Shown here: one piece after another, positions 33,725 to 41,535 of the stretch
How the letters are laid out: each line of letters starts with the position of its first letter
Numbering within the stretch: the stretch's first letter is position 1
Notes under the pieces: model-generated
What the model was told of the DNA's origin: nothing
Seen by the model: the letters and a program-made list of their open reading frames with translations, nothing else
The model's database searches: none
Position numbers and translations under genes: made by a program
From: Candidatus Uhrbacteria bacterium RIFCSPHIGHO2_12_FULL_60_25
Lineage (GTDB): Bacteria > Patescibacteriota > Patescibacteriia > 2-12-FULL-60-25
Direction: 5' to 3'
Length of the DNA stretch: 53,935 nucleotides
Assembly: GCA_001791275.1 (NCBI GenBank)
Contig: MGEH01000004.1
Location: forward strand, 38,934 to 92,868

Positions 33725-35263
33725 TTACACGCCGATAACTTTTTTCACGAGTTCCTTCGCCTTCTCCGGATTCGCGCGACCTTCCGTGGCTTTCATGACG
33801 CCGCCTACGAACCACATGAGGACGTTCTGTTTTCCGGCGCGGAGTTCATCCGCTTGTTTCGGGTTCGCGTCCACGATCCGACGGACCTCGCGCTCCAGAT
33901 CCGCGTCGCTCATGTTCTGACCCAGGTTATGTTCCTCCATGAGCTGCGAGGGATCGCGTCCGGTCTCGGCCATAAGTGCCAGGAGCCGCAACCCGTTCGC
34001 GCTGTTGATCTCGCCTGCGAGGAGCAGGTGGATGAACTCGGCAAAGTCTTCGGCGGACAGTTTCAGGTCTTTGATCGTCTTGTTCCGCTCGGCGAGCAGT
34101 CCCGCGAGTTTCGACGTCAACCATCCACCGGTGAGCTTGGCGAGCTTCGCCTTGCGCTCCTGCACGATGTCGCCGCCGCTTTTCGTCTGGTCGTCCGACG
34201 CCTCGATCCAGCCTCCCAATTCGCCCATGACCTGCTCGGCGTAGTCGGCCCAGCCTTCGTTTGAGATCAAGAATCGCGCGTCCGACTCGCTGAATCCCCA
34301 CTCGTCCATGATGCGGCGGCGCGTCGCGTCCGGGAGTTCGGGGAGACGCGACCGCATTTTTTCGCGTAGCGCGACCAGGTCTACCGGCGGCAGGTCGGGT
34401 TCGGGGAAGTACCGATAGTCGGCCGCGCCCTCTTTCGTCCTCTGTTCGACGGTCGCGCCTTTGTTCTCGTCCCACCCTCTCGTCGCGCCGGTGACGGGCG
34501 GGGTGTTGGACTCGTAGAGGTCGGTCTGACGTTCGATCTCGTAGGCGAGCGCACGCTCGACCGCGCGGAACGAGTTTACGTTTTTGACCTCGATTTTTGG
34601 GTTCAACGTCTCCTGCGTCGGGAGTCCGTCTTGTCCGATGGGGATGATGGACACGTTCGCGTCACAGCGCATCTGGCCTTTCTCCATGTCCGCGTCCGAG
34701 ACCCCGATGCGCCGCAGGAGGAGCCTCAACTCCTGGAGGAACGCTTTCGCCTCGGCCGGGCTCTTGAAGTCCGGCTCGGTCACGATCTCAAGGAGCGGCG
34801 TGCCCCCGCGGTTGTAGTCCACGAGCGTGCTCTTCCCGTCCGGCGTGTGCATGTTTTTCGCCGCGTCTTCCTCGAGGTGTGCGCGCGTGATGCCCACGCG
34901 GACGCGGTTCCGCGGCGGATCCTGGTCCGCCACGTCAAAATCAAACGTCCCTTCGGCGCACACCGGCAGGTTGAACTGCGAGATCTGGTACCCCTTGGGC
35001 AGGTCCGGATAAAAGTAGTTCTTCCGGTCGAACTTGGCGCGGTCCGGGATGCGACAGTGGAGCGCCAAGCCCGCCAGGACCGCGTATTCAAGCGCCTGGC
35101 GATTCAACGCTGGAAGTGCGCCCGGGTGGCCCGTGCAGACCGGACAGATGGCAGTGTTCGGCTCCGCTTCGCCATCATTCACATTTGCGCACGAGCAAAA
35201 CATCTTGCTCGCCGTCTTCAATTGGACGTGGATCTCAAGGCCGATGATTGGAGCGTAGGGCAT
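33725..35263 (-). CDS. gatB: Asp/Glu-tRNA amidotransferase subunit B
   Basis: Subunit B of the GatCAB complex, which converts misacylated Glu-tRNA(Gln) or Asp-tRNA(Asn). 'PIIGLEIHVQLKTASKMFCSC' at the N-terminus, zinc ligands in 'CSCANVN...CPVCTGHPGALP', 'DYNRGGTPLLEIVTEPD' and 'RCDANVSI' are family hallmarks; the tail is the GatB/YqeY domain ending 'ANPEKAKELVKKVIGV'. Length is 512 aa from ATG 35263. The track starts 36 nt earlier, but TACTCT at 35271-35276 lies just 7 nt before 35263. gatA and gatC are not in the window. Confidence 0.97.
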   Translation of the reverse strand: MPYAPIIGLEIHVQLKTASKMFCSCANVNDGEAEPNTAICPVCTGHPGALPALNRQALEYAVLAGLALHCRIPDRAKFDRKNYFYPDLPKGYQISQFNLPVCAEGTFDFDVADQDPPRNRVRVGITRAHLEEDAAKNMHTPDGKSTLVDYNRGGTPLLEIVTEPDFKSPAEAKAFLQELRLLLRRIGVSDADMEKGQMRCDANVSIIPIGQDGLPTQETLNPKIEVKNVNSFRAVERALAYEIERQTDLYESNTPPVTGATRGWDENKGATVEQRTKEGAADYRYFPEPDLPPVDLVALREKMRSRLPELPDATRRRIMDEWGFSESDARFLISNEGWADYAEQVMGELGGWIEASDDQTKSGGDIVQERKAKLAKLTGGWLTSKLAGLLAERNKTIKDLKLSAEDFAEFIHLLLAGEINSANGLRLLALMAETGRDPSQLMEEHNLGQNMSDADLEREVRRIVDANPKQADELRAGKQNVLMWFVGGVMKATEGRANPEKAKELVKKVIGV

Positions 35264-35270
35264 GGCAGGC

Positions 35271-35276
35271 AGAGTA
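35271..35276 (-). promoter_or_regulatory. -10 box (TACTCT) of gatB
   Basis: On the minus strand TACTCT ends 7 nt before ATG 35263, consistent with a leaderless mRNA. Confidence 0.5.
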
Positions 35277-35302
35277 GCGCAGCCATGAACGAGGAGCAAG
35301 AA

Positions 35303-36049
35303 TTACGCCCGCGTCCTGTCGAGCGCCCTGTAGAGCTTCACCTGGAAAATCACGATGAGCGGAATGAACGCCGCCTGGATGATGCTCTGGACGAGGCCCA
35401 GGATGCCGCCGGCGACCGGACTCAAGCTCTTCGAATCCACGAGCACTCCGAGTTTCGAGCCGCCAGCGACGAGACCGACCAGGAGGACGGCGGCAGTCGT
35501 CACGATCATGATGAGCACGGCAAACACGAATCCAGCGGCGATCTGGCGCCAGAAGACGGCCCAGAAGCGATTCTTGGTCAACGTCCACGATTCGGCGAGC
35601 GCGGCACGCCCTTTAAGGCCCTTCGAGAAGAGCGTCAACTGCGAGAAGCCGAGGCGGACGCCCACGTAGATGCCGGGGAGGACGAAGAGGAGGAGCGCGC
35701 CGAGCGTCGCCAACCCCTGGAGAGCGCCGATCAGGACCATGGGGAGCACGAACGCCTTCCAGTCGGCCGTCGTCTTTTCCGTCACCTTTGAACCGGCATC
35801 GAGCGCAAGCGTGACCTGGTAGAGGACAATGGACACCCAAATCGCGACAGCGATCGCCACGGCGATCTGGACGACGGCGGAGAGGACGATGAGCGACTCC
35901 TGGTTCCCGGGAATCGCGAGGTCCGCGAGCGTGAGGACCGCAGGGATGATGAGCCACGCGGAGTACCGGACCGTGGTATCCCATGTTTTCACGAACAGCT
36001 GCCATGAGTCTTTGATAAGAGCTCCGGCGGAGGTGAGGGGGGCGGGCAT
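35303..36049 (-). CDS. multi-TM membrane protein
   Basis: The 248-aa protein has about five or six hydrophobic segments (for example 'SAWLIIPAVLTLADLAI', 'VAIAVAIWVSIVLYQ', 'VLIGALQGLATLGALLLFVLPGIYVGV', 'FVFAVLIMIVTTAAVLLVGLV'). The pattern '...LPGIYVGVRLGFSQLTLF...GRAALAESWTLTKNRFWAVF' resembles the DUF975/YciC-like membrane domain found in small unannotated proteins. No active-site motif is seen. ATG 36049 is chosen because an extended -10 ends 8 nt upstream; the longer ORF in the track runs into repeat DNA. Confidence 0.82.
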   Translation of the reverse strand: MPAPLTSAGALIKDSWQLFVKTWDTTVRYSAWLIIPAVLTLADLAIPGNQESLIVLSAVVQIAVAIAVAIWVSIVLYQVTLALDAGSKVTEKTTADWKAFVLPMVLIGALQGLATLGALLLFVLPGIYVGVRLGFSQLTLFSKGLKGRAALAESWTLTKNRFWAVFWRQIAAGFVFAVLIMIVTTAAVLLVGLVAGGSKLGVLVDSKSLSPVAGGILGLVQSIIQAAFIPLIVIFQVKLYRALDRTRA

Positions 36050-36057
36050 ATGGGGAG

Positions 36058-36066
36058 ATGATAGCA
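36058..36066 (-). promoter_or_regulatory. extended -10 (TGCTATCAT) of the membrane protein gene
   Basis: Minus strand TGCTATCAT ends 8 nt before ATG 36049. Confidence 0.7.
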
Positions 36067-36095
36067 GGTTATGAGGACGAGCGCTCCTCCTCAAG

Positions 36096-36204
36096 GTCAT
36101 CCCGAGCGTAGCGAAGCGAGCCGAGGGACAGTTTTCGTAACCTCGCGCCAATGAAAACTGTCCCTCGGCTCCGGGCCGTCGGACGGCCCTACGCTCGGGA
36201 TGAC
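36096..36204. repeat. long inverted repeat family, copy 4 (compact)
   Basis: GTCATCCCGAGCGTAGCG at one end and CGCTCGGGATGAC at the other, with inverted GGGACAGTTTTCG / GAAAACTGTCCC flanking a ~20-nt centre. It closely matches the arms of the element at 20946 but has no gene inside. It fills the gap between tmk and the membrane protein gene. Confidence 0.88.
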
Positions 36205-36208
36205 ACTT

Positions 36209-36970
36209 TTAGGAGGAAAGCTCGTCGAGGAGCCGCGTCATGTCGGCAGCGACGTCGACTTTCGTCTTCCCGCCGTCGATGACCATCATGCGCGTGCCGC
36301 GGGAGGTATATGGCGCTGTGACGTCCGGGCGCTTGAACCGTTCGGCGAGCGCGGTTTGGAATTTGGTGTGCTCGTAGCGGACGTCGTCTTTCTTGTCGCT
36401 CCGACCTGCGAGCCGGTCGCGCGCGAGCTTTGGGTCCACGTCCAGGAACACGAACACGTCCGGTACGCGCTCGAGCGCGATCTTGTTTCCGGGTAGGGTC
36501 AAGAGCCACTCGATCGTGACCGGTTCCCCGTTCCCGGTTCCCGGTTCCCGCTTCTCCGTCTCGTACTGCAACGGCTGGTAGGCGAGGGACGAGAGTAGCC
36601 CACGGTCCTGGATCACCCAGCACCCGGGTCTCGCGGCCAGGAAGGGGAGGATGAGGCGGCGGTATTGGACGCCGCGGTCCAAGGCGAACGCGTGGGACGC
36701 GAATGCCGCATCGTACGGCGTGTCGTTCCGTATGATTTCATTCCGGATCGCCCAGCCGATGCCGGCGTGCGTCGGTTCGGCGGCGAGGAGGACGTCCGCG
36801 ACTCCCACATCTTCAAGACGCGGGAGCGTCTTCTCGCGCTCGCTCCAGTCCACGACGTCGAAGATTTTGAGGTTTCGTCCCTCTGCCCACGCGCGCGCGG
36901 CCGCAAGCAACGTCGACTTGCCCGAGCCGTCGATGCCGTCGATCTGGATGAACTTATTGTCGTCGCGCAT
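36209..36970 (-). CDS. tmk: thymidylate kinase-like enzyme
   Basis: Phosphorylates dTMP in dTTP synthesis. P-loop 'QIDGIDGSGKSTLL' (residues ~9-22), 'AAEPTHAGIG' (dTMP-site region), 'DRGLLSSLAYQPLQY' (DR-Y motif) and 'VFLDVDPKLARDRLAGR' (lid-type Arg) are seen. At 253 aa it is longer than typical Tmk (~210). The tail of the Y-Q-x-Q-Y region is followed by 'REPGTGNGEP', encoded by GGTTCCC heptamers inserted in frame. It overlaps the 3' end of folA by 17 nt and has its own TATCAT box 9 nt upstream. It is part of the pyrimidine dNTP block. Confidence 0.9.
   Translation of the reverse strand: MRDDNKFIQIDGIDGSGKSTLLAAARAWAEGRNLKIFDVVDWSEREKTLPRLEDVGVADVLLAAEPTHAGIGWAIRNEIIRNDTPYDAAFASHAFALDRGVQYRRLILPFLAARPGCWVIQDRGLLSSLAYQPLQYETEKREPGTGNGEPVTIEWLLTLPGNKIALERVPDVFVFLDVDPKLARDRLAGRSDKKDDVRYEHTKFQTALAERFKRPDVTAPYTSRGTRMMVIDGGKTKVDVAADMTRLLDELSS
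36520..36550. repeat. GGGAACC heptamer repeat inside tmk
   Basis: Four GGTTCCC-type units in direct repeat, the same heptamer as the array at 3977-4082. In tmk they are translated in frame. Confidence 0.85.
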
Positions 36971-37418
36971 AGGTTACGAATGATAACCCGTCCCGGTCCT
37001 CGCGCGCGATTTCCTTCCAGACGGACGGATCAATCGCAGGAAACGTCGCGTCTCCTTCGATCACGCGGTCTACGTACGTGATTTCGAGGCGGTCCGCCCT
37101 GTCGATGGTCTGCCGGTAGATCTCTGCGCCACCGATGACCATGACGTCGTTCTTCAGGGCGTCGTCGGTCGACTGAAAGGTCTGCACGCCGGTCGGGACA
37201 GGATAGTCCGGCTGCCGCGTGATGATGACGTTCGTCCGACCGGGCAGAGGTCGAAACTTCTCGGGGATGGACTCCCATGTCTTCCGTCCCATGAGCACAA
37301 CCTTGCCCATGGTCAACGTCTTGAAATGCTTCATGTCTTCGGGGATGTGCCACGGCAACCGTCCCTCCGTCCCGATGACGTTGTTCTTTGAGATGGCGGC
37401 GATAAGCGTGATACTCAT
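36954..37418 (-). CDS. folA: dihydrofolate reductase
   Basis: Reduces the dihydrofolate formed by ThyA. 'ITLIAAISKNNVIGTEGRLPWHIPEDMKHFK' with the W-x-x-P-x-D/E segment, 'VLMGRKTWESIP' and 'VMVIGGAEIYRQT' are diagnostic; the acidic residue after P is Glu-Asp, as in many bacterial DHFRs. The length of 154 aa is short and standard. The track start (37457) reads through a palindromic repeat; ATG 37418 begins 'MSITLIAA'. It sits 38 nt after thyA on the same strand. Confidence 0.97.
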   Translation of the reverse strand: MSITLIAAISKNNVIGTEGRLPWHIPEDMKHFKTLTMGKVVLMGRKTWESIPEKFRPLPGRTNVIITRQPDYPVPTGVQTFQSTDDALKNDVMVIGGAEIYRQTIDRADRLEITYVDRVIEGDATFPAIDPSVWKEIAREDRDGLSFVTYARRQ

Positions 37419-37429
37419 ACGTGTCTCGG

Positions 37430-37455
37430 TCGGGGCGCACGCAGTGCGCCCGTAC
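37430..37455. repeat. GGGGCG palindromic repeat between thyA and folA
   Basis: TCGGGGCGCAC/GTGCGCCCGTAC inverted repeat, same family as in queA, gyrB and 52153/52210. It fills most of the thyA-folA gap and may affect folA translation or act as an mRNA end. Confidence 0.75.
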
Positions 37456-37456
37456 A

Positions 37457-38323
37457 TCAGACGGCGATCGGGAATTCGATCTTGTCCTGCGGCTCGTACC
37501 CTTCGAGCCGCGTGTGCTCACCGGTCCAGTCGTAGATGGAGGTGAAGGGATCGGTCACGATGCGCGGCAGGGTCTCCGGCGTCCTCGCAAGCTGCTGCTT
37601 CGCGCCGTCCACGTGGTTCACATAGATGTGCGTGTCGGCGAGAAATCCGATCAGCCGTCCTTCTTTGAGTCCGGATTCTTTCGCGAGCAAATGGAGGAGC
37701 ACTGCGTAGCTCGCGATGTTGAAGGGGAGGCCGAGCATGGTGTCGACCGACCGTTGGTTCCAGAGGAGATTCAGTTTTCCGTTCACGACCGTGACCTGGA
37801 AGCCGTAGTGGCATGGCGGGAGCGCCTGCTCTGGCAGGGCCTTGGGGTTCCAGGCCATCACGATCATCCGGCGATCGTTGGGGTTCGACTTCAACCGATC
37901 CACGACCGTCTTCAGCTGATCAATACCTTTCTCCGCGTAGTCCGTGTCCCAGTTCTCGTACGGCGCGTCGAAGTGCCGCCACTGGAACCCATAGACCGGA
38001 CCAAGGTCACGCTCCTCGGCCATGCGCTTCTTCGACGCTTCGTCGTGGCCGTACGGCGCTTTTTTCGGGTTCGCCCACTCGTTCCAGATGGTGCACCGCC
38101 GGTCCTGGAGCCATTTTTTGTCCGTAAGACCCTTGATGAAAAATTCCAGCTCCACGCGGATCGTCTTGAACGGCATCTTCTTCGTCGTGAGCAACGGAAA
38201 CCCGTTTGCCATGTCGTGCTCGAACATGGCGCCCGCGACCGTGATGGCGTCCACGCCAGTGCGATTTTCTTTGCGTTCACCGTGGTCCAAAATGCGGCGG
38301 ACGATATCGAGATACGCTTTCAT
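37457..38323 (-). CDS. thyA: thymidylate synthase
   Basis: Methylates dUMP to dTMP with methylene-tetrahydrofolate. 'RTGVDAITVAGAMFEHDM', 'GFPLLTTKKMPFK', 'LGPVYGFQWRHF', the catalytic Cys171 in 'ALPPCHYGFQ', 'QRSVDTMLGLPFNIASYA', and 'THIYVNHVD' are all present; residue order and 288-aa length are typical. The expression signal is unusual: six tandem TAGTCGA units lie between the dut stop and the thyA ATG. Confidence 0.98.
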   Translation of the reverse strand: MKAYLDIVRRILDHGERKENRTGVDAITVAGAMFEHDMANGFPLLTTKKMPFKTIRVELEFFIKGLTDKKWLQDRRCTIWNEWANPKKAPYGHDEASKKRMAEERDLGPVYGFQWRHFDAPYENWDTDYAEKGIDQLKTVVDRLKSNPNDRRMIVMAWNPKALPEQALPPCHYGFQVTVVNGKLNLLWNQRSVDTMLGLPFNIASYAVLLHLLAKESGLKEGRLIGFLADTHIYVNHVDGAKQQLARTPETLPRIVTDPFTSIYDWTGEHTRLEGYEPQDKIEFPIAV

Positions 38324-38367
38324 AGTCGATAGTCGATAGTCGATAGTCGATAGTCGATAGTCGATAG
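38323..38367. repeat. tandem heptamer (TAGTCGA)x6 upstream of thyA
   Basis: Six exact copies of TAGTCGA plus TAG fill the entire dut-thyA gap. On the minus strand each unit gives TATCGAC, so the array offers repeated -10-like hexamers directly before the thyA start. Slippage in the array would change promoter spacing. Confidence 0.95.
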
Positions 38368-38368
38368 T

Positions 38369-38794
38369 TTACCCTGTTGAGCCCCAGCCGCCACGCGTTT
38401 CACCTAGCGCCGGGCCTTCCTCGAACGTCACGCGGTCGCGTTGGAGCACGATCGCCTGCGCGAGACGCGTGCCGGCTTTCATGTGGACCGCCGCGTCTCC
38501 GGGATTCCACACGTAGATCAGACATTCGTCGTTCGGACCGCAGTAGTCGGCGTCCAGCACGCCTGTCTGGTTGCCGAGCCGCAAACCCGTCTTTTTATAG
38601 AGCGATGAGCGCGGGAAGATGAGCATCACGTGGTCCGGCGGGAGACCGAAAATAAGTCCGGTCCGGAGGAACGCAGACGCCTTGGGCGCGACGGTCGCGT
38701 CTTCGATGACAGCGAGGTCAAACGCGGCCGCCCCGTCCGTCTGATACGCGGGAATGACGGCGCGCGGGTCGGTTTTTGTGATTCGTACGATCAT
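38369..38794 (-). CDS. dut: dUTP diphosphatase
   Basis: Trimeric dUTPase producing dUMP for ThyA and keeping uracil out of DNA. Motifs: 'DGAAAFDLAV' (1), 'PRSSLYKKTGL' (2), 'NQTGVLDADYCGPND' (3), 'GTRLAQAIVL' (4) and 'RGGWGSTG' (5) at the C-terminus. The length of 141 aa is standard. The track start is 12 nt earlier; ATG 38794 is preceded by a GAGGAAC-like ribosome binding site and follows the upstream gene's stop closely. Confidence 0.96.
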   Translation of the reverse strand: MIVRITKTDPRAVIPAYQTDGAAAFDLAVIEDATVAPKASAFLRTGLIFGLPPDHVMLIFPRSSLYKKTGLRLGNQTGVLDADYCGPNDECLIYVWNPGDAAVHMKAGTRLAQAIVLQRDRVTFEEGPALGETRGGWGSTG

Positions 38795-38802
38795 GTTCCT
38801 CG

Positions 38803-39435
38803 TCACTCCGTTCCTCGGAATGACAAATTTTTCTTGATGTCGAAATGTTTCATGAGATCGTCAATCTTCGCTTCCAGTTCCGCGACCGTCCCTTCGTTCG
38901 CGATGCGGACTTTCGCCCGTTTGATGACCTCCGGGATCGTGACTTCGGTGGGCGCGCGTTCCTCCATCATGAACTGTTCCCACGTGAGGAGCGATTCACC
39001 CGCTTTTTCGCCGCGACGCTTCATGCGGTCAAACCGAAGTTTGGGATCTGCGTCAATGGCGACAAGCACAAAATTGGGGAGCGGTTCGAGCGGGGCAACG
39101 TCGTCCACGCGGCGAATGCCGTCCACGATTGCGAGCGTGGCGCCGCCAGTCATGCCTGTCTCGAGTCCCTCGACTTCGCTCAGGACAGGCTCCGTCGAGA
39201 GAACCCCGCGCGCCACGGCGTAGGCGAGCGCATTTTCGCCGAACTCCTTCCGGAGGGCCACGGAGAGCTTGATCAAATTGTCCCGAGACTTCGGAATGGC
39301 GAGGATGTCGAGGACCTGTGACAGGTACTCGCTGAATTTAAAAATGCGTCCGCCGTAGCGTTTGCTCATGTACGAGGCGGCATGGCTTTTTCCCGAGCCG
39401 GCCGTGCCGACCAAGCCGATGATGAGGTGGGGCAT
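38803..39435 (-). CDS. P-loop nucleoside-monophosphate-kinase-like protein
   Basis: The 210-aa protein has P-loop 'GLVGTAGSGKSHAASYM' (residues 7-23), 'IVDGIRRVDDV' (D-G-I-R strand after the core) and 'VAIDADPKLRFDRMKRRGEK' with the Arg-rich lid seen in AAA-fold NMP kinases and dephospho-CoA kinases. The context (dcd, dut, thyA) suggests a role on a deoxynucleotide; the exact substrate is not fixed by sequence. 'EPVLSEVEGLETG' is a dispersed-repeat insertion in frame. It lies 3 nt after dcd and 8 nt before dut, an operon. Confidence 0.85.
   Translation of the reverse strand: MPHLIIGLVGTAGSGKSHAASYMSKRYGGRIFKFSEYLSQVLDILAIPKSRDNLIKLSVALRKEFGENALAYAVARGVLSTEPVLSEVEGLETGMTGGATLAIVDGIRRVDDVAPLEPLPNFVLVAIDADPKLRFDRMKRRGEKAGESLLTWEQFMMEERAPTEVTIPEVIKRAKVRIANEGTVAELEAKIDDLMKHFDIKKNLSFRGTE
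39166..39191 (-). repeat. GTCGAGGGA repeat inside the NMP-kinase-like gene
   Basis: Core GAGCGAAGTCGAGGGA on the minus strand. It is translated as 'PVLSEVEG', a tell-tale repeat-derived peptide, within a loop before 'MTGGATLAIVDG'. Confidence 0.8.
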
Positions 39436-39438
39436 GTT

Positions 39439-40677
39439 CTAGTCCAAATCGTAGCGACCGAGATCATCCCATGCGGGTGGAGGGGAAACAATGTGGTCCG
39501 TGGAGAGCCTGCCCCGAGCGACGTCGAGGGGTGGTCCGTGGTCTGCGCCGGTCTTGAACCATTTGGAGAGGCGGGGGCCGGTCTGGCGCGCGTAGTTCGA
39601 CTTCAGGTCCTGGCCGTAGATCTTTTCCGGAGTCGCAAGCATGCGTTCGTAGGCCATGAGGCAGATGGGTTGGCCGTCGCGGAGCACGCTCTCGTGGCCA
39701 AATGCCTCCACTTCGAGGACCACGATATTGCCGCGTTCCTTGTCTTCCTCGTGCCAGCCGAAGCCGGGATCGAAGAATCCGGCGAAGTGCGCTCGGAACT
39801 CACCTTTCGAGGGGTCGTAGTTCGCCATCTCGGCCGCGAGATGCGGAGGGACGACGATGCGCTCCTTGGTTGCGAGGATGTAGAACGTCCCGGGCGTGAG
39901 CGTGAGCTCGCCGTTCCGCGGCTGGTAGATGGGTTCGAAGAACTCGCGCGGGTCATGGTCGTATTTCGCGGTGTCGAGTACGTTCCAGGCGCCCGGGTGC
40001 GATCGCCAGCCGATGACGTCGCCTGTCCAGCCGGCAGTGCCGGCGGGGCCGTCTTCGCCCACGAGATCAATCGTCATCGTCACGCCGTCCTGCACGATAT
40101 TTTCGTTCGACGCGATGGGGCGTCCGCGTCTGTCGCGAAGGAGACGGTGCTTGTCGTACGCGAACTGGTGGTCGAGCGCATTCAGTTTCGCTTCGCCGGA
40201 GAAAAAACGTATCTGGTTCACGCGATCGTCCGCGTGGAGGCGCACGGGGAAGCTCTTCGGCACGAGCTCGATCCAGAGCGAACCCGCGTAGCCCGCCGGG
40301 ATGTTGTCGAAGCGGGGCAGGCCGTCCGCAACGAGTCTCGCCCGCAGGTCAATGCGCCCGGACGACGACTTGTTGCTCACCGACGCATGGATCGACTTCG
40401 GCAGTTTCAGCGTCTCTTTGAGCTTGATGAGGTAGATGCCGCCGCGTTCGAGCGGCAGGTCCAGGTTCGCGGTGTAGAGCGCGCCGCGGGCGATGATGTC
40501 GCGGATCGGTTCTCCCGGCCGCGGCAGGTACGACCCCCGCATGCGGTACACTTCGTCCGTGATGGTCAGGTCCAAGCTCGACGGCTGGATTGCGTCGTCC
40601 GTCGCGCCCTCCACATACCCCGCCTGGAGCATGTCTTTCATCATCTGGTAGGGGAGCGCGCCGGGGCGGTTTGCCAT
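39439..40677 (-). CDS. dcd: long-form 2'-deoxycytidine triphosphate deaminase
   Basis: The 412-aa double-domain relative of DCD/dUTPase makes dUTP from dCTP, feeding Dut and ThyA. Repeated motifs support this: N-terminal half 'AIQPSSLDLTITDEVYRM' and 'SVSNKSSSGRIDLRARLVADG'; C-terminal half 'RAHFAGFFDPGFGWH', 'LEVEAFGHESVLRDGQPICLMAYERM'. The catalytic-type Glu appears in the second half. The ~25-aa tail after 'FKTGAD' is repeat-derived ('GPPLDVARGRLS'). It is the first gene of the minus-strand pyrimidine block; TAAGGT lies 10 nt before ATG 40677. Confidence 0.92.
   Translation of the reverse strand: MANRPGALPYQMMKDMLQAGYVEGATDDAIQPSSLDLTITDEVYRMRGSYLPRPGEPIRDIIARGALYTANLDLPLERGGIYLIKLKETLKLPKSIHASVSNKSSSGRIDLRARLVADGLPRFDNIPAGYAGSLWIELVPKSFPVRLHADDRVNQIRFFSGEAKLNALDHQFAYDKHRLLRDRRGRPIASNENIVQDGVTMTIDLVGEDGPAGTAGWTGDVIGWRSHPGAWNVLDTAKYDHDPREFFEPIYQPRNGELTLTPGTFYILATKERIVVPPHLAAEMANYDPSKGEFRAHFAGFFDPGFGWHEEDKERGNIVVLEVEAFGHESVLRDGQPICLMAYERMLATPEKIYGQDLKSNYARQTGPRLSKWFKTGADHGPPLDVARGRLSTDHIVSPPPAWDDLGRYDLD
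39494..39541 (-). repeat. GTCGAGGGA repeat with TGGTCCGTGG direct repeats, in dcd
   Basis: Core GAGCGACGTCGAGGGG flanked by direct copies of TGGTCCGTGG (39494-39503, 39532-39541). The flanks match those in tyrS (1340-1386), but the unit is inserted antisense to the gene here. Confidence 0.8.
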
Positions 40678-40738
40678 AATCCGGCCTACCTTAACGGAAG
40701 AAATTCAAAAATCCAAATTCGAAGTTCGAAATTCAACA

Positions 40739-41428
40739 TTAAATTCCCGACACGTCTACCTTGATCCCCGGGCCCATGGTGGACGTCAGTGTCACGCTGT
40801 TGATGAACGTCCCTTTCGCCGTGGCGGGCTTGTTCTTCTTCAGGGCGTCGATCAGGATCGTGAAGTTCTCGAGGAGCGACGTCGCGTCCAAGGACGCCTT
40901 GCCGATCGCCTGGTGGATGTTGCCGGTCGCGTCGTTCTTGAAGGCGACCTTGCCGCGCTTCAGTTCCTCCACCATCTTCTTCACGTTCGGACTTACGGTC
41001 TCGGTCTTCGGGTTCGGCATGAGGCCTTTCGGACCCAGGATCTTCGCGACCTTGGCGAGTTTCGGCATCATGTCGGGAGTCGCCACGGCCACGTCGAAGT
41101 CGATCTTCTGGGTCTTCGCGATTTCATCAATGAGCTCCTCGCCGCCCACGAGGTCCGCGCCGGCGTCTTTCGCGTCCTTTTCTTTTTCACCCGTCACGAA
41201 GGCGGCCACGCGCTTGGTCTTCCCGATCGAGTGGGGGAACACGAGCGTGGAGCGCACGGACTGTTCGCTTTTTTTTACGTCAATGCCCAGGTTCACGTGG
41301 CACTCGACGGTGCTGTCGAACTTGGCGGACCCGGTCTTCTTCACGAGCTCAATCGCCTCGGCTGGGGCGTAGAGCTTCTTCGGATCAATGAGCTTTTTTA
41401 GCTCCTGGTAGCGCTTGGAACGCGGCAT
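40739..41428 (-). CDS. rplA: 50S ribosomal protein uL1
   Basis: L1 stalk protein of the large subunit. 'MPRSKRYQELKKLID', 'FDSTVECHVNLGID', 'GADLVGGEELIDEI', 'LGPKGLMPNPKTETVSPNV' (universal L1 signature) and 'INSVTLTSTMGPGIKVD' at the end are clear. The length of 229 aa is standard. ATG 41428 is preferred over the track start. A GACCCCGTC/GACGGGG hairpin lies upstream; in other bacteria L1 binds its own leader, which I cannot show here. Usual neighbours rplJ and rplL are not downstream. Confidence 0.97.
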   Translation of the reverse strand: MPRSKRYQELKKLIDPKKLYAPAEAIELVKKTGSAKFDSTVECHVNLGIDVKKSEQSVRSTLVFPHSIGKTKRVAAFVTGEKEKDAKDAGADLVGGEELIDEIAKTQKIDFDVAVATPDMMPKLAKVAKILGPKGLMPNPKTETVSPNVKKMVEELKRGKVAFKNDATGNIHQAIGKASLDATSLLENFTILIDALKKNKPATAKGTFINSVTLTSTMGPGIKVDVSGI

Positions 41429-41493
41429 AGGTCTTGTGTGGTGCAAACCCCCGTCTGACGGGGTCCCACGCTAAGGATTTAGTGGCGTGATTC

Positions 41494-41527
41494 TAAACGA
41501 AACCCGCCTCGGGGTCAAGAGGCGGGT
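41494..41527 (-). terminator. terminator after the membrane coiled-coil gene
   Basis: On the minus strand ACCCGCCTC/GAGGCGGGT stem then TTCGTTT. It separates the gene at 41536 from rplA. Confidence 0.8.
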
Positions 41528-41535
41528 CGTTCAGG

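Noticed and set aside
34631-35791. 386-aa plus-strand ORF
   Set aside because: It is antisense to gatB and the membrane protein gene, both clearly coding.
38323-38367. CRISPR array
   Set aside because: Direct 7-bp tandem units without spacers; no cas genes.
39382-40764. 460-aa plus-strand ORF
   Set aside because: Antisense to dcd, which has strong family motifs.
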